Source of the DNA: Calendula officinalis
Taxonomy: Eukaryota; Streptophyta; Magnoliopsida; Asterales; Asteraceae
Assembly (NCBI GenBank): GCA_963853835.1
Contig: OY970832.1
Coordinates: 8,328,001 to 8,392,000 of the forward strand
Length of the DNA stretch: 64,000 nt
Reading direction: 5' to 3'
Positions 50,920 through 62,040 of this stretch are shown here, piece after piece. The notes under the pieces were generated by a model. It saw only the letters and a program-made list of their open reading frames with translations. It searched no databases and was not told where the DNA came from. Within the stretch, counting starts at the first letter, position 1; every line of letters begins with the position of its first letter. Position numbers and translations under genes: made by a program.

Positions 50920-51230
50920 CCTGAAAGACATAAGTTTTTTTTATTTTTATCGATTAATCGTATGTTAGTTCGAGTTAGATATTCTAGAATTTAGACTCAG
51001 ACGTAAAATTGACCAAAACCTTCTAGTGCATCAGATACGCCTGATCACCTGGTGTGCCTAGGCATGTCAATGGATGGCTTTGGAGTGGATTATTATATGG
51101 TCCATTAATGACTCAAGTAAATAGATCATGATTTAAGACACTCTGACTAATGTAAAATCCAATCGTTGATCCCAATTCTAGTTTACAAACCCATTTTCAA
51201 AATATTTGTTTCATCACACCTTTGAGTATT

Positions 51231-51523
51231 TGTTGGGTCATATTTAGTTGTAATCAATAGTCTAGGGACTAGTTAAGTAACATTGCATATTAGTTTGGTT
51301 ATGCAATTAGGACTAATCTAGACAATTAGTGATATGTATATAAGGACCATGTGTAATCACTAATTGTAACTTTCACCATTAATCAAATTATCCTTCTTGA
51401 AAGTTCTCTCCTCCTTCTCTCTAGTTTCTCTCTCTAAAACCCTCTTTTCTTCTTAATCAAGTTTGATCTAAATCTTCATCAAGGAAGCAAATCATGGATT
51501 GAATGCTCATTTTAGTACTTTCA
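51231..51523 (+). repeat. 5' LTR of element 3
   Basis: 293 bp. A TATA-like GTATATAAGG lies about 110 bp into the LTR, and a TCTCTC-rich tract follows downstream. Confidence 0.93.
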
Positions 51524-51525
51524 AT

Positions 51526-51537
51526 TGGTATCAGAGC
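51526..51537 (+). promoter_or_regulatory. Primer-binding site, element 3
   Basis: TGGTATCAGAGC, two bases after the 5' LTR, complementary to initiator tRNA-Met. Confidence 0.95.
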
Positions 51538-51984
51538 ATAATCCATCATTGGAATAGATCCAAGCATTGAATTCTGTGAAAAATTTGAAGATTAAAGAGA
51601 AAAATGAAGAAAAAGGGTTTATGAAGATGCAGTGAAATCAAACTCGAAATCTAAGGTATTTTTCGATGTTTTTAGTTGATCTTTAGCTTCCTCTACTAAT
51701 TTCATTAAGTTTAGAATCAAATTTCATCGAATTTCATTAAGTTTTGATTCTGATTTTGTGATTTTAGTAAAACACCATGAAAACACTTTGTTCTTAGTGT
51801 AAAATCAAAATTTAAGGTCTGATTTGTTAAGTTTTGAGGTGTACTATTGATCTAATATGTGCGAAATTTGATTTGGAACAAATTGCAATTTGAATTATTC
51901 GATTTGGTTGAGTATTAAGGAAGATAGGATCAAATTAGTGTGCATTTTGAATATTTCGGTTCGTCACTGCTGAAGAACACGAAG

Positions 51985-52175
51985 AACAGTGTTCGACCCG
52001 AAGACCCGAAGAGTTCGGCCCTAAGAGTTCGGCCCAAGAGTTCGGCCCGAAGACAGAGTTCGGCCCAAGAGTTCGACCCGAAGACAGAGTTCGGCCCAAG
52101 AGTTCGACCCGAAGACAGAGTTCGGCCCAAGAGTTCGACCCGAAGACAGAGTTCGGCCCAAGTACTTCGGCTCAA
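51985..52175. repeat. 31-bp minisatellite in the element 3 leader
   Basis: About four to five copies of a 31-bp unit combine AGTTCGGCCCAAG with AGTTCGACCCGAAGAC. Each unit is itself a diverged doublet. The array is GC-rich in an AT-rich leader and keeps all frames open on both strands, which makes spurious ORFs. Confidence 0.9.
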
Positions 52176-52633
52176 TATCGCGTGACAAAAGGGACTGTAC
52201 TAAAACGATCATAACTTTCGGCTCGGGTGTCCGTTTCAAGCCCACGAGTAACCAAATCGAAGCTTGAGACGAAGGCTACGACGTGATAAACAGCCGTAGG
52301 AGGTTTACCCAACTTCCCGGCCCAAAAAGACCTCTTTCAATCACTTTATTTGCGTTTTTGTGATTTTTCGGTCAATTTCCAAACTTCGTTTAGCCCCAGT
52401 TTTTGAACCGTTTGTCGTTTTTAGCCAATTCGAAAATATAGGTCACTTTTAAAGTGTATTCTATCATCTGGGATAATCAGTTGATCATTTTCGAAATTTT
52501 GAATTTTCTCTCCCAAAAGTGCTCTTCGGATCCATACCCAAGAACCCTTTTCAAACTTCAAATTGACACCTCATCATAATCACAATTTATACTTATCAAC
52601 CCGAGAATTCAATCAACACTAATAATCACAAAA

Positions 52634-55410
52634 ATGGAAAAACCTACACCAGCTACAAATGAATATGTGGATAAAGACATGGAAAATGCGATAAAGTATA
52701 TGTCTCGTTTCAAATCTGTTCCATCTACTACAATTTCAACTGAAAAACCAATAATCATTGAAAAGCCAACCATCACACCTTTGGATGCTACAAAGAAATC
52801 GATTGTTCGTGATTCAGCGTATTATGAACGAAAGATGTTGATGGCTAAACGAATTGAGACTGAAAAAGGGATCTTTGTTGAAGATCTTCAATGGATGGAA
52901 GATTCAGATACTAAGGATGAAGAAAATGCAGAGGTATCTGATCGATTCAATGAAGAAGCCAACAAAGAAATTGAGGTAATCAGTTCTCTTTTATCAAATT
53001 ATGACACTTCCAATGGACTGAGGACTGATCTGGGCATTCCAGAAAATGATGAGAAAGAGGTACACTTTTCTTCTTTAGATTCTTCTCTATCTGACTCAGA
53101 TACTGATTTATCAGAAAATTCCTTGTTTAATGAAAATCTTTTAATTGAAATTGACGAGAAAGCCCAGTTGACAAAACAAATAACAGATTCAGAAACTGAA
53201 AAAACACAATTTTTAAAAGATCTAAGTCAATGTTCTCTTCAATTATCACAAATGCAAACCTTTGAACAATTAAACAAGGAATTACAAAATCAGTTGTCTA
53301 CGTCACAATCTGTGTTTCAATTTAAAATATCTGAATTAAAAGAAAGTCCACAACAACAAGCAAACACAAATAATACTTCAAATGCACAAATCAAGCACCT
53401 AAAAGTAGAAAATGACACATTTCGTAATCAACTTGAATCAATTCTCCCCCAAGTAACTCAAAATAACTCCTTTCAAAAACAAACTGAAGAGCTACAAAAT
53501 CAGTTGTCAACCTTTTATGTTGCTCACACCAGTGAGGTCAACCAATTACATAAAATGATCTATGACAAAGATGCTGAAATTTCAAATCTTAAGAACATGA
53601 AAACGATGTCAAGTGAGAATGACGACTCCAAGAAGCTACTCAATGACGTAGCTATTCAATTAAATGGAGAGCGAAGTTGAATAAAAGCCGCAGAAGTCAA
53701 GATGAAAGACTACCAAGATCAGTTGAAGACGACTGACATCGAAATTCAAAATTTAAATGCACAAATCAAAGATATAGCCAACAGTTTTAAAAAGGAAATC
53801 AATGAACAATCAGCCACAATACACAGTCTTACTGTCAAAAAGGAAAATGCCGAAGAACACATCAAAAAACTAGAGCAGACGATTGTGAAGCCGGTCATAC
53901 AGAATAAACAATCAAGTTCAATGAACCAAAAGAGTTCAGATACTTCAAATCAAAAGCGGGTCTAGGAGCTGAAAATCCTCGTTATCTGGAAAAAGCCGCT
54001 GATGTGCTCCCAACACTGTACAACTATGACTACATGAAATTGGGAATCTGGCAAAGCTTTCTTCATGTACCGGACGAAGAAGCAGAAATTGAGAAATTCA
54101 ACAGAGAAAAGCAAGAATATGCTCAAATCAGTTTCAACTATTCTGCTTTGAACAAAACATATGAACAGAAGAAAGCAAAATTTGAAAATCATGAATACTT
54201 TCCAATTGTCACTCCAGATGAATTTTCATTATCTGAGGATGAAGTGTTAAAACAAACCGTCGAACCCAAGCTTTATGTTCCATCGTTAATTTTAGAAAAG
54301 AAAATCGTCCAACTTGAATCTGAAATTGATGAAACTCATAAAGCCTTTGATAAAGAAAAAGAAAATCTTCAAACAAAGATACATCAATTAGAGGACACGA
54401 TTTCAGAATTAAAACATAAAACTGACAAAAATGTTTTTCAAAATTCTAAATCTTCATTAATAGGACCGGCACCTGTTAATCCAGTACCAATTACTTTGAG
54501 AAGAACCTCTAATTCACCAGCCTTAAACGTCTCATTTAGAAATTTAGAGCCTCAGAGCAAGGAGCCCAAACCCAATGGAGTAAAAGGAGATGTACAGTCA
54601 AAGAAGTCGAGTTCGTCTAAGTCTAGTACGCTTAAGAAGCCTTGCGAGCTTAAGAAGTCTAGACCATATACGTCTTCAGTTTATTCGTCTACTGTTAAAA
54701 TTCATTGTAACAACTCCAAAAATTTTAAATCTCCGGCAATTGCATTTGGAACTGATTTTGATGTTACAGTTTATCGTCCTGTCAGATATTCTCCTGATTT
54801 TGATGTTGTGTTTACTAAAACTGATAAATTTGGTACAAAGAGATTGTTTGATAAAATCACAAAGAAACAAATCACTCAAACTGACGATCGATTTTTCGTT
54901 AGATTAGATGCTCCGTGTGGTTTGAAAATCAATGTTTTCCATCAATCTGGTAAAATTATAAAATCATGTAAAACTTGTCAGCCACATCCATGCAAATCAA
55001 ACGTCTCAACTCCAGCAAAATCTAATCAAAAGATTCCATCATCACCGGTTTCCAAACAAACGAAGAAATCTCTCAAACACCCACCAAACTTTGATAAACA
55101 CTCGTCTTCTCGTAGCAAAGTTTCTCGAGGATCTTCCGCACCTAAGCCAAAGTCTTCAGGTTCCTCAAACAGCGACAACAACACAGCGACCAAATCTCCA
55201 ACATTTGTAAAATACACTTGGATCAAAAATGAAAAATCTCATTGGATTATCCAATCCTCTGAGAAATCTTTAAAATGGGTCGTCAAATCCACAACCTCTG
55301 AACTGCCTCCTTGCAGTTCTCCAAAGCTCTAAATTGATCATAAAACAATTCTACATAAAACATCTGTCACTAATCCTATAGGACCCATAGATAATTGGGT
55401 ACCAAACATG
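52634..55410 (+). pseudogene. Element 3 gag-like polyprotein, coiled-coil rich, two or three breaks
   Basis: The ATG at 52634 opens 348 codons to a TGA at 53678-53680. The frame continues from 53702 to a TAG at 53963-53965 and, after a frame change, from before 54004 to 55332. Residues about 150-440 are almost entirely coiled coil (Gln/Asn/Leu/Lys heptads). A GLGAENPRYLEKA-LPTLYN segment near 53950-54030 resembles a motif of Asteraceae Copia gag proteins. A Ser/Lys-rich basic region lies at about 54540-54700, and a Cys/His-containing segment follows (about 54960-55000). The usual gag end (a GP-WVP motif, 55380-55410) is readable in a shifted frame. No capsid (UBN2) domain or standard CCHC knuckle is evident. 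Confidence 0.6.
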
Positions 55411-55456
55411 TTTTAATTGTTTTATGTAGAATAACCAGCAAGGTGTTTGGAGTTCA

Positions 55457-55620
55457 GAATGACTTATACACAATCCAGTGTATAACTCGAGGTTCAAAAG
55501 AAATGACTTATACACAATTCAGTGTATAACTCGCGCTTCATCAGTATGGCTTATGCACACGTCAGTGTATAACCCGCGCTTCAAACCAATGGCTTTCAAG
55601 TACATCTGCTTGAAACCCGT
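55457..55620 (+). repeat. Four tandem hairpin modules (about 48-bp period)
   Basis: Each module has the flanks ATGRCTT and AACYCG around a stem-loop. The first two stems are TTATACAC/GTGTATAA, the third TTATGCAC/GTGTATAA (G-T wobble), and the fourth has an unrelated stem TTTCAAG/CTTGAAA. Loops are 6-8 nt. The linker CGCGCTTCA is shared between copies. Non-coding, just after the gag end. Confidence 0.85.
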
Positions 55621-55639
55621 TCTTTAAATATCATAATTG

Positions 55640-55760
55640 GTTGAGGGGGAGAATTTCTATATTCACTTGTCAAGGGGGAGAAAATAGACATTCTTATGTC
55701 AAGGGGGAGCATAACTGCTTTATGGTTTTTGAAAAACAACTGTCGAGGGGGAGCATCCTT
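55640..55760 (+). repeat. Four polypurine-tract-like GGGGGAG repeats
   Basis: GTYRAGGGGGAG-type sequences occur four times within 120 bp (near 55643, 55670, 55703 and 55745). Further single copies lie near 58150 and at the 3' LTR. Tandem polypurine tracts downstream of the coding region are a published Sirevirus feature. Confidence 0.8.
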
Positions 55761-55831
55761 TTATAATCGCTACATTCTGTTTCGATGCTCCTTTCAATTT
55801 TTTTTAGAATTATCAATATGAAGTATAAATT

Positions 55832-56935
55832 TTTGTAATATCCGTAAACGATATCATTACCAATCTCAATTGGTACTGATTGCATCTGTTTATTACAAAT
55901 TTTCTTATTCTATCTTGATAATAAATTTTTTTTCCTCCTCAAATAGTTTTTCAACCTCTTACATATTTACAATCACACAAGGTTATCAATGTTGAGTATT
56001 AGCTTTTGTAATATTCGTAAACGATCTCTTTACCAGTCTAGGTTGGTACTGATTGCATCTGTTTATTGCAAATTCTCTTATTTCTCATTGCTACCTTTGT
56101 GTTCCTTCATTGTTAAATTCTTTTCAATTGTAAATCAAATTTTTCTCCTTTTACATACAAATTTCATTTTTCAAAATTGATACTCAATAACAAATATCTT
56201 TTTACTCATATTGAGTTGTTGACATCACATTATCATAAATTCTTTATTAATCAGTGATGCTCAACATTCCAAAATTTTTATCTCACTTTGTGCTCACAAT
56301 GATGTGTTCACAACGTAGGATACAAATTTTTGTCATATTCGTAAACGATCTCTTTACTAATTTCGATTAGTAAAGATTGTATCTGTTTATGTCGTCTCTT
56401 GCGTTGTGTCTCGATTTTTCAAAACTCTGATTTTGCACTTAAATTTTTCATTTTTTAAATGACTTGTTTGCAACATTCAACACAATTTGCTGTTAAATTC
56501 GTCGATCTCTTTACTGATTTCAATCAGTACTGATTGCATCTGTTTTTAACACCATCTTGGATTGATTGTTCTTACTATTTTTCAAACGATTTTCATACTT
56601 AAACGATCAATGGAGAATTCATTTTTCATTATTTCTCCAAAATGTTCATATTCAATTCTGACTTACTCATATTCTCACACACTCAAAATCATTTTTAATG
56701 CACTGTTAGATCCTTGATCTTTGTATATCCGTCGATCTCTTCTCTGCACACGTTCAAAGAAGATTGCATTTTTGTAAGTGGTATACTTCACTGATCTTTG
56801 ATATAACACAACAAATTGATCTCTTTTAAATTTCAAATATTTGATTAATAATGACTTTAGCCATCGTGTTCGTCATATTCGTAAACGATCTCTTTACTGA
56901 AGTTCTTCAGTAAAGATTGCATCTGTTTATGACTT
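55832..56935 (+). repeat. Six dispersed hairpin units with conserved flanks and covarying stems
   Basis: The units lie at about 55832-55895, 56004-56073, 56326-56395, 56489-56549, 56721-56776 and 56866-56935. The consensus is GTAAACGATCTCTTTAC, then a stem-loop, then ATTGCATCTGTTTA. Stems include TACCAAT/ATTGGTA, TACTAAT/ATTAGTA, TACTGAT/ATCAGTA and the 11-bp TCTTTACTGAA/TTCAGTAAAGA. The fifth unit lacks the GTAAAC part and has a CTTCTCTG/CAAAGAAG stem. Separating sequence is AT-rich and unrelated. No ORF spans the block. Confidence 0.9.
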
Positions 56936-58475
56936 CACGTGATTATTGACACTGCTATTCTTCATTTTTCAAATATTTTTCTCCAACATTCTTGGATAAA
57001 ATCAATTTGTAACTGGTTCTTTCATGAGTACTATATGTTTCTGGTTCTCGATTCTAAAACTATTCTGTCTTGGCTCTCGATTTACACCGACACACAATTT
57101 CCTCTCTCCGTTTCCACATCGTAACTATTCAGCTTTATCATGAGGGGGGGAAAAGAGCAAGAAATAGTTCAAATATCGGATTTATAACTGAACAACATCA
57201 AAAAGAACCACAAACAACCCATCAAAGAAGAAAATACATAACTCATGTACTCAGATCAAATGGAAAATCAAGTGAGAATCAATGTATTTAACAGAAAAAC
57301 AAGTGAAGAACAAGTAGAAGAAACCGATTCGTCTACAGAAATCTCTCTCAAAATCTCAACCACTTCTCAACCATTTCAATTTAACACTTAACCGTTCAAA
57401 TAATTCTTTCTAAAACACAAAAGTACAACCGTTCAAACCTTAACCGTTCAAATCATTATTTACAAAACTCAAAACATTATTATCCTGTCCTCACAAAACC
57501 TATCACAAAATCCAAAACAAAATCTCCAATAGCCAAAATCCCAGACAAATCCTTCCAAATTGACATTCCATCACCAGAACTTTTAACCTTAAATGAGACA
57601 TTTTTTAGAACTTTCTTACACCAACTAATTCAACGAAAAATGTCCCTTTGAGTGTTTGAAACTTCGAAGTTCTGTAACGGAAATTATAATTGCTTCTACT
57701 GCCACTCAGATGTTATCATTGAAAAGCGAAATCTAGAGATGTTAATTACAGCCTTTGACAAAGAATTGAAATGATCAAACGTAATTCACCATCTTGAAGT
57801 ACATCTGAGAATACGTGAACATTGTAGCTTGCCCATCTTTTCACAAGGTTACGCAATTCTCTATCAACATTTGATCAGATCAAGGATTTGCAATGAGATC
57901 TTGAACTTACTTCATACGTGAGAAAGAGAGCAACGGGCCAATAGAAGCAACTGAAGACGGAAGACTGGGATGGAGTGCATCAAGCACAAAAAGGAGGCTA
58001 CTGATTGTTAGGACTAGTTTTGTGCTTAAATGTGTAATTAGGCTTAATTAAACTACTTAGTGGTGACTTGTGAAAGGAGGTATAAATAAGTGAGATTAAG
58101 GCTAATGATCGTTTAATCCCAGTCCCGTGAAGAAATAATTGTTTGTTTGAGGGGGAGCGTAACCGTTATCAACATGTTACCTCAACAACAATTATCAAAC
58201 ATCATAGATCGACATAAAGCCACAAACTTCAAGAAAAGACTTCCGCTGCTAACCGCTCAATGTATGGGTCTACATTTCGTCGATCTGCTTGAAGTCTTCT
58301 GGAATACTTTCTATTGGTTGAAAAGCCAATTAAAAGTATGGTTATCACCGATCATCAAAAGCTGAAGCTGATTCTTCAACATAACTGCACAACGGTTTAT
58401 CACTCAGTTCCAGCTTTACAAACGAAGAAGACTTCAAAGATATGCAACCTAGACTATTGTTACAAAGGGGGAGAT
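56936..58475 (+). other. Element 3 non-coding 3' region
   Basis: Between the last hairpin unit and the 3' LTR there is no RT, integrase or env-like frame. A short imperfect repeat CAACCGTTCAAA/TTAACCGTTCAAAT recurs at about 57385-57450. GGGGGAG tracts lie near 57145 and 58150. It ends in the polypurine tract at about 58465-58475. Confidence 0.5.
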
Positions 58476-58766
58476 TGTTGGGTCATATTTAGTTGTAATC
58501 AATAGTCTAGGGACTAGTTATGTAACATTGCATATTAGTTTGGTTATGCAATTAGGACTAATCTAGACAATTAGTGATAGGTATATAAGGACCATGTGTA
58601 ATCAGTAATTGTAACTTTCACCATTAATCAAATTATCCTTCTTGAAAGTTCTCTCCTCCTTCTCTCTAGTTTCTCTCTAAAACCCTCATTTCTTCTTAAT
58701 CAAGTTTGATCTAAATCTTCATCAAGGAAGCAAATCATGAATTGAATGCTCATTTTAGTACTTTCA
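58476..58766 (+). repeat. 3' LTR of element 3
   Basis: 291 bp, preceded by ACAAAGGGGGAGAT and followed by the GTATT target duplication. Confidence 0.93.
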
Positions 58767-58771
58767 GTATT

Positions 58772-59886
58772 TGGAAATGGCATAATAGGGCCCTCTCCTT
58801 GAGGGTTGATGGGTGCTTTGACTTTTGCCTTTTTAATTGATTTTTCAAATATGTGTATTATTAATGCACTTCATATACCAGTATCATTAAAAACGGTCAA
58901 CTTCACCACGTGCATTAGCACGTGACCACCAGAATGACAACATTTGAAGTTTATATCATTATATGAAATGAAGCAACGTCCATATTCTGTTCTACAATAT
59001 GATAAGCAGATATGAAAATTAATACAGGTGGTGAAGGTTCATTAAATTCCCATCTCCCAATTAATTAGATTGCTAATTAAATAGGGTCATTTATGTAGCT
59101 AAATGCAAGTGGCAGTTAATCGATTTGGCATCAGAACGTGGGCGCCTTAAAAACTCTGACACTAAACTCGATCTGCGCGTGTGTGGGAGAAAGAATTTTG
59201 CAATATGATAAGTAAAAGCTGAGAGTACGTAGTAGGTGTCACTCCACCACTAAACGTTTTCTACTCTACGGTACTAACTAATACAATTACTATATTATGG
59301 TCCATACACATTAATGGTCGTATTTTTTTAATTAAAAGAATAATAAACTAAAATTTTCCTTACAATTCAAACCCATCTTTCTTCCAAAGGTGCCTATATA
59401 TGGGGTTTTCATGAGTAACAATTACCAAGCTTTTTAAAGAATGTTAAGGTGAAAGATAGGTACTGTATAAGTTTTGGGTTTAATAAATTTTATGTACTCA
59501 ATCAGTTTGTTAAATGACTAGAATACATGTAGCTAGCCCTAAAAGCCTAGTAACGACATTTTAGGCAATCATTAAAAATTTTATCTTTTTTTTTTTATAT
59601 CATATATGGCAAGCTATCGAGTGGTAATTGTCCTACTCTCAACTTAAAAATGGTTTGAGTGGCCGGACTTGTGACGTAACCTCGTGTCTAGTTCAATTCC
59701 TTAAAATCTTTACTAGCTCCTTAATTTCTACTACTTCAATCAAAGTTGCAATTTTTTTTTTTTTTTGACTAAATCCGTTGCTAAATACAATCATCAACGG
59801 AGCACATTCCCCAAAAAAGTTACGATGCTAAACTAAGAGAGAGAAGGTTGCAAGCAATGTGGATAATAAAAACAAGTAGCGAAGGT
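58772..59886. other. Intergenic sequence with possible SINE relic
   Basis: At about 59610-59715, a CTATCGAGTGGTAATTG segment (A-box-like) and GTCTAGTTCAATTCC (B-box-like) suggest a decayed tRNA-derived SINE on the plus strand. Nothing else is supported. Confidence 0.35.
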
Positions 59887-60122
59887 TGTTGGGTCACATT
59901 TATTGTAATCAATAGTCTAGGGACCATTTTATATTTAGTCGAAAGTTGGCATAGGTATAAATAGTAAGTAGTAACCTAATGGCCACTAACCTTTGCCATA
60001 TTTTGTAATTGCTTTTATCTAATGCAAAGTGTTCTTAAGAAATTATCCATCTAAATCTTCCATATTATCACTTGTTATTGCTTAATCTTTACTTAATCCT
60101 TGAATTCACAATCCACAATTTC
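59887..60122 (+). mobile_element. Solo LTR related to element 3
   Basis: It begins TGTTGGGTCACATTT and shares GTAATCAATAGTCTAGGGACC with the element 3 LTR. It then diverges but keeps the LTR layout (GTATAAATAG TATA box, AATTATCC and CTAAATCTTC segments). No internal sequence or second LTR is present, so it is a solo LTR of a sister family. The 3' boundary is approximate. It ends about 240 bp upstream of DUF642 gene 2. Confidence 0.65.
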
Positions 60123-60297
60123 ATCAAATGCAAACAACAAAAAACAAGGAGTATCGCCCTAACCAATGAACACTCACTAGTCTTGCTCAACCCAAAGCAA
60201 ACCGGCCCGAACCCACGGATTTCGCTCCTTATTTTGTGCTACTTGAACGTGGTTTGTCCCTTCTTTAAATTTCCAAACGTTAATATTTCACTTCACT

Positions 60298-60306
60298 TAT
60301 ATATAC
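60298..60306 (+). promoter_or_regulatory. Candidate TATA box of DUF642 gene 2
   Basis: TATATATAC, about 58 nt upstream of the ATG at 60364. The solo LTR's own TATA-like box (about 59956) lies further upstream and could give an alternative start. Confidence 0.5.
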
Positions 60307-60363
60307 ACATACTACGTACAATTGTGTATTGTAATTGTTATTCCAAGACACAATTAAGCAAAA

Positions 60364-62040
60364 ATGGCTTTGTTGATGTCTCTCATGTATCTTTGCATCC
60401 TCTCCTTTAGTTTCTCATACTCTCAAGCTGCTGATAGTGCTCCATTTCTTGATGGTAAGCTTACCCAAAAGATTAATATCAACTATGATCACTTTTTGGA
60501 GTCTTGTAGTGTGAAATATTAGACATTTTGATTGTGATAATATGAACTTTTCTTTGTTTTTTTATAATATCGCGAAGTTTTCTCCTTTTTGCATTATAAT
60601 TTTTATTTGTGAATTGTAGAATGTTAAAAAAGATATGTTATTGTAGTGCATATGGGATTATCACTAAAGTCTTAATTTTTTTTTGTCTTCATTTAGGGTT
60701 TCTTGCAAATGGGAACTTCGAACACGCACCCGACCGAGAAAACCTCCAGAAAACAGTAATCATAGGCAAGTATTCATTGCCAAAATGGGAAATATCCGGC
60801 TTGGTGGAATACGTTTCAGGTGGGCCCCAGCCAGGTGGATTCTACTTTGCAATCCCCCGTGGGGCCCACGCAGCAAGGCTCGGGAACGAAGCTTCCATAG
60901 CACAAGTTGTTGATGTGAAAGTCAACTCAACTTACTCACTCACATTTTCTGTAACAAGAACTTGTGCTCAAGATGAGGTGTTAAGGGTCTCGGCTTCTGG
61001 CCGGTCCGGTGACCTACCGATTCAAACTTTGTATAGCAGTGATGGTGGGGACACTTATGCTTTTGCATTCGAGGCCACTTCTAGTCGAGTGAAGGTCGTG
61101 TTTCGGAATCCGGGTGTTCAAGAGGACCCTGCTTGTGGACCTCTTTTGGATGCCATTGCAATTAAAGAAATGATCCCTCTTAAATACACTAAAGGTAACT
61201 TGTTGCAACCTTAAAACCAATTAGGTCAAAAAGTAACCTATGAAGAATCGGCATGTTTTTGACTGTTTTTTTTTTTTTTTTGAACGACTAGTTAGGGCAT
61301 GTTTGGGAAAGTTACAAAAAGTAAGTTATTAACTTATTGGCTTCTCAAGAAGTCAATAAGCTAATAAGTTGTTTGAGTAAATGCTTCAAAAATGAGATTT
61401 CAAGAAGTAAGGGGTCCCTTATTTTTCAAAACACATTTTCAAAATGTCAAAAAGCATTTTCAAAAAACCCTTAGTATTTAGTGAGTGGTCTGATTTACAT
61501 TCACATGTTGCAAATGTAGAAAACTTGGTGAAAAACGGTGGCTTTGAGATCGGGCCTCATGTGTTCAAGAACTTCTCAACGGGAGTCCTCCTACTTCCCA
61601 AAATACACGACATAATCTCACCATTACCCGGGTGGATCATCGAGTCACTGAAACCGGCAAAATATGTGGACTCGAAACACTTTCACGTGCCCGAGGGACA
61701 AGCCGCCATTGAGTTGGTTGGTGGTAGAGAAACCGCAATCGCACAAATCATTCGCACAATTCCTAATAAATTGTATGAATTATCGTTCATTATTGGGGAT
61801 GCGAAGAACGGGTGCAATGGAACAATGGTGGTGGAGGCTTTTGCAGCAAAGGAAACCCTAAAAGCCAAATATGAGTCTAGTGGGAAAGGAGGTTTTAAGA
61901 GTGTGAGCTTTAAGTTTGAAGCTGAATCGGATAGAACAAGACTCACATTCTATAGTGCTTATTACCATACAAAGCTTAATGACTATGGTAACTTTTGTGG
62001 GCCTATTGTGGATGATGTTAAGGTTTTGGGTAATACTTGA
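60364..62040 (+). CDS. DUF642 cell-wall protein, paralogue 2
   Basis: The exons are 60364-60454, 60697-61194 and 61520-62040, giving 369 residues. Exon 2 is exactly as long (498 nt) as in paralogue 1, and both intron phases match. Exon 1 encodes a signal peptide (MSLMYLCILSFSFSYSQA). Two DUF642/galactose-binding-like domains follow. Domain 1 has ANGNFE, YSLPKWEI, GGPQPGGFYFAIPRG, RTCAQDE and CGPLLDAIAI. Domain 2 has LVKNGGFEIGPHVF, SPLPGWIIESLKPAKYVD, AIELVGGRETAIAQII, GDAKNGCNG and CGPIVDDVKV. The expected site is the apoplast, with wall polysaccharide or pectin-related partners. Nothing suggests inactivation. It lies downstream of a retroelement and a solo LTR that separate it from its tandem partner. 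Confidence 0.93.

Larger units (their letters stand above)
51231..58766 (+). mobile_element. Copia/Sirevirus-like element 3, 7.5 kb, pol deleted
   Basis: The LTRs 51231-51523 (293 bp) and 58476-58766 (291 bp) begin TGTTGGGTCA and end TTTCA. They differ by about five substitutions and one 2-bp indel. The perfect TSD GTATT lies at 51226-51230 and 58767-58771. The primer site is 51526-51537, and a polypurine tract GGGGGAGAT precedes the 3' LTR. A long gag-like region (52634-55410) is present, but no protease, integrase, RT or RNase H is found. Multiple GGGGGAG tracts downstream of gag are a feature reported for Sireviruses. It must depend on an autonomous relative. Confidence 0.92.

Noticed and set aside
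51930..52245. Arg/Ser/Glu-rich ORFs on both strands at 52 kb
   Set aside because: They are produced by the 31-bp minisatellite, whose unit lacks stops in several frames.
55832..56935. CRISPR-like array
   Set aside because: Spacing is irregular, units are diverged with internal stems, and the context is a plant LTR element; nothing supports CRISPR.
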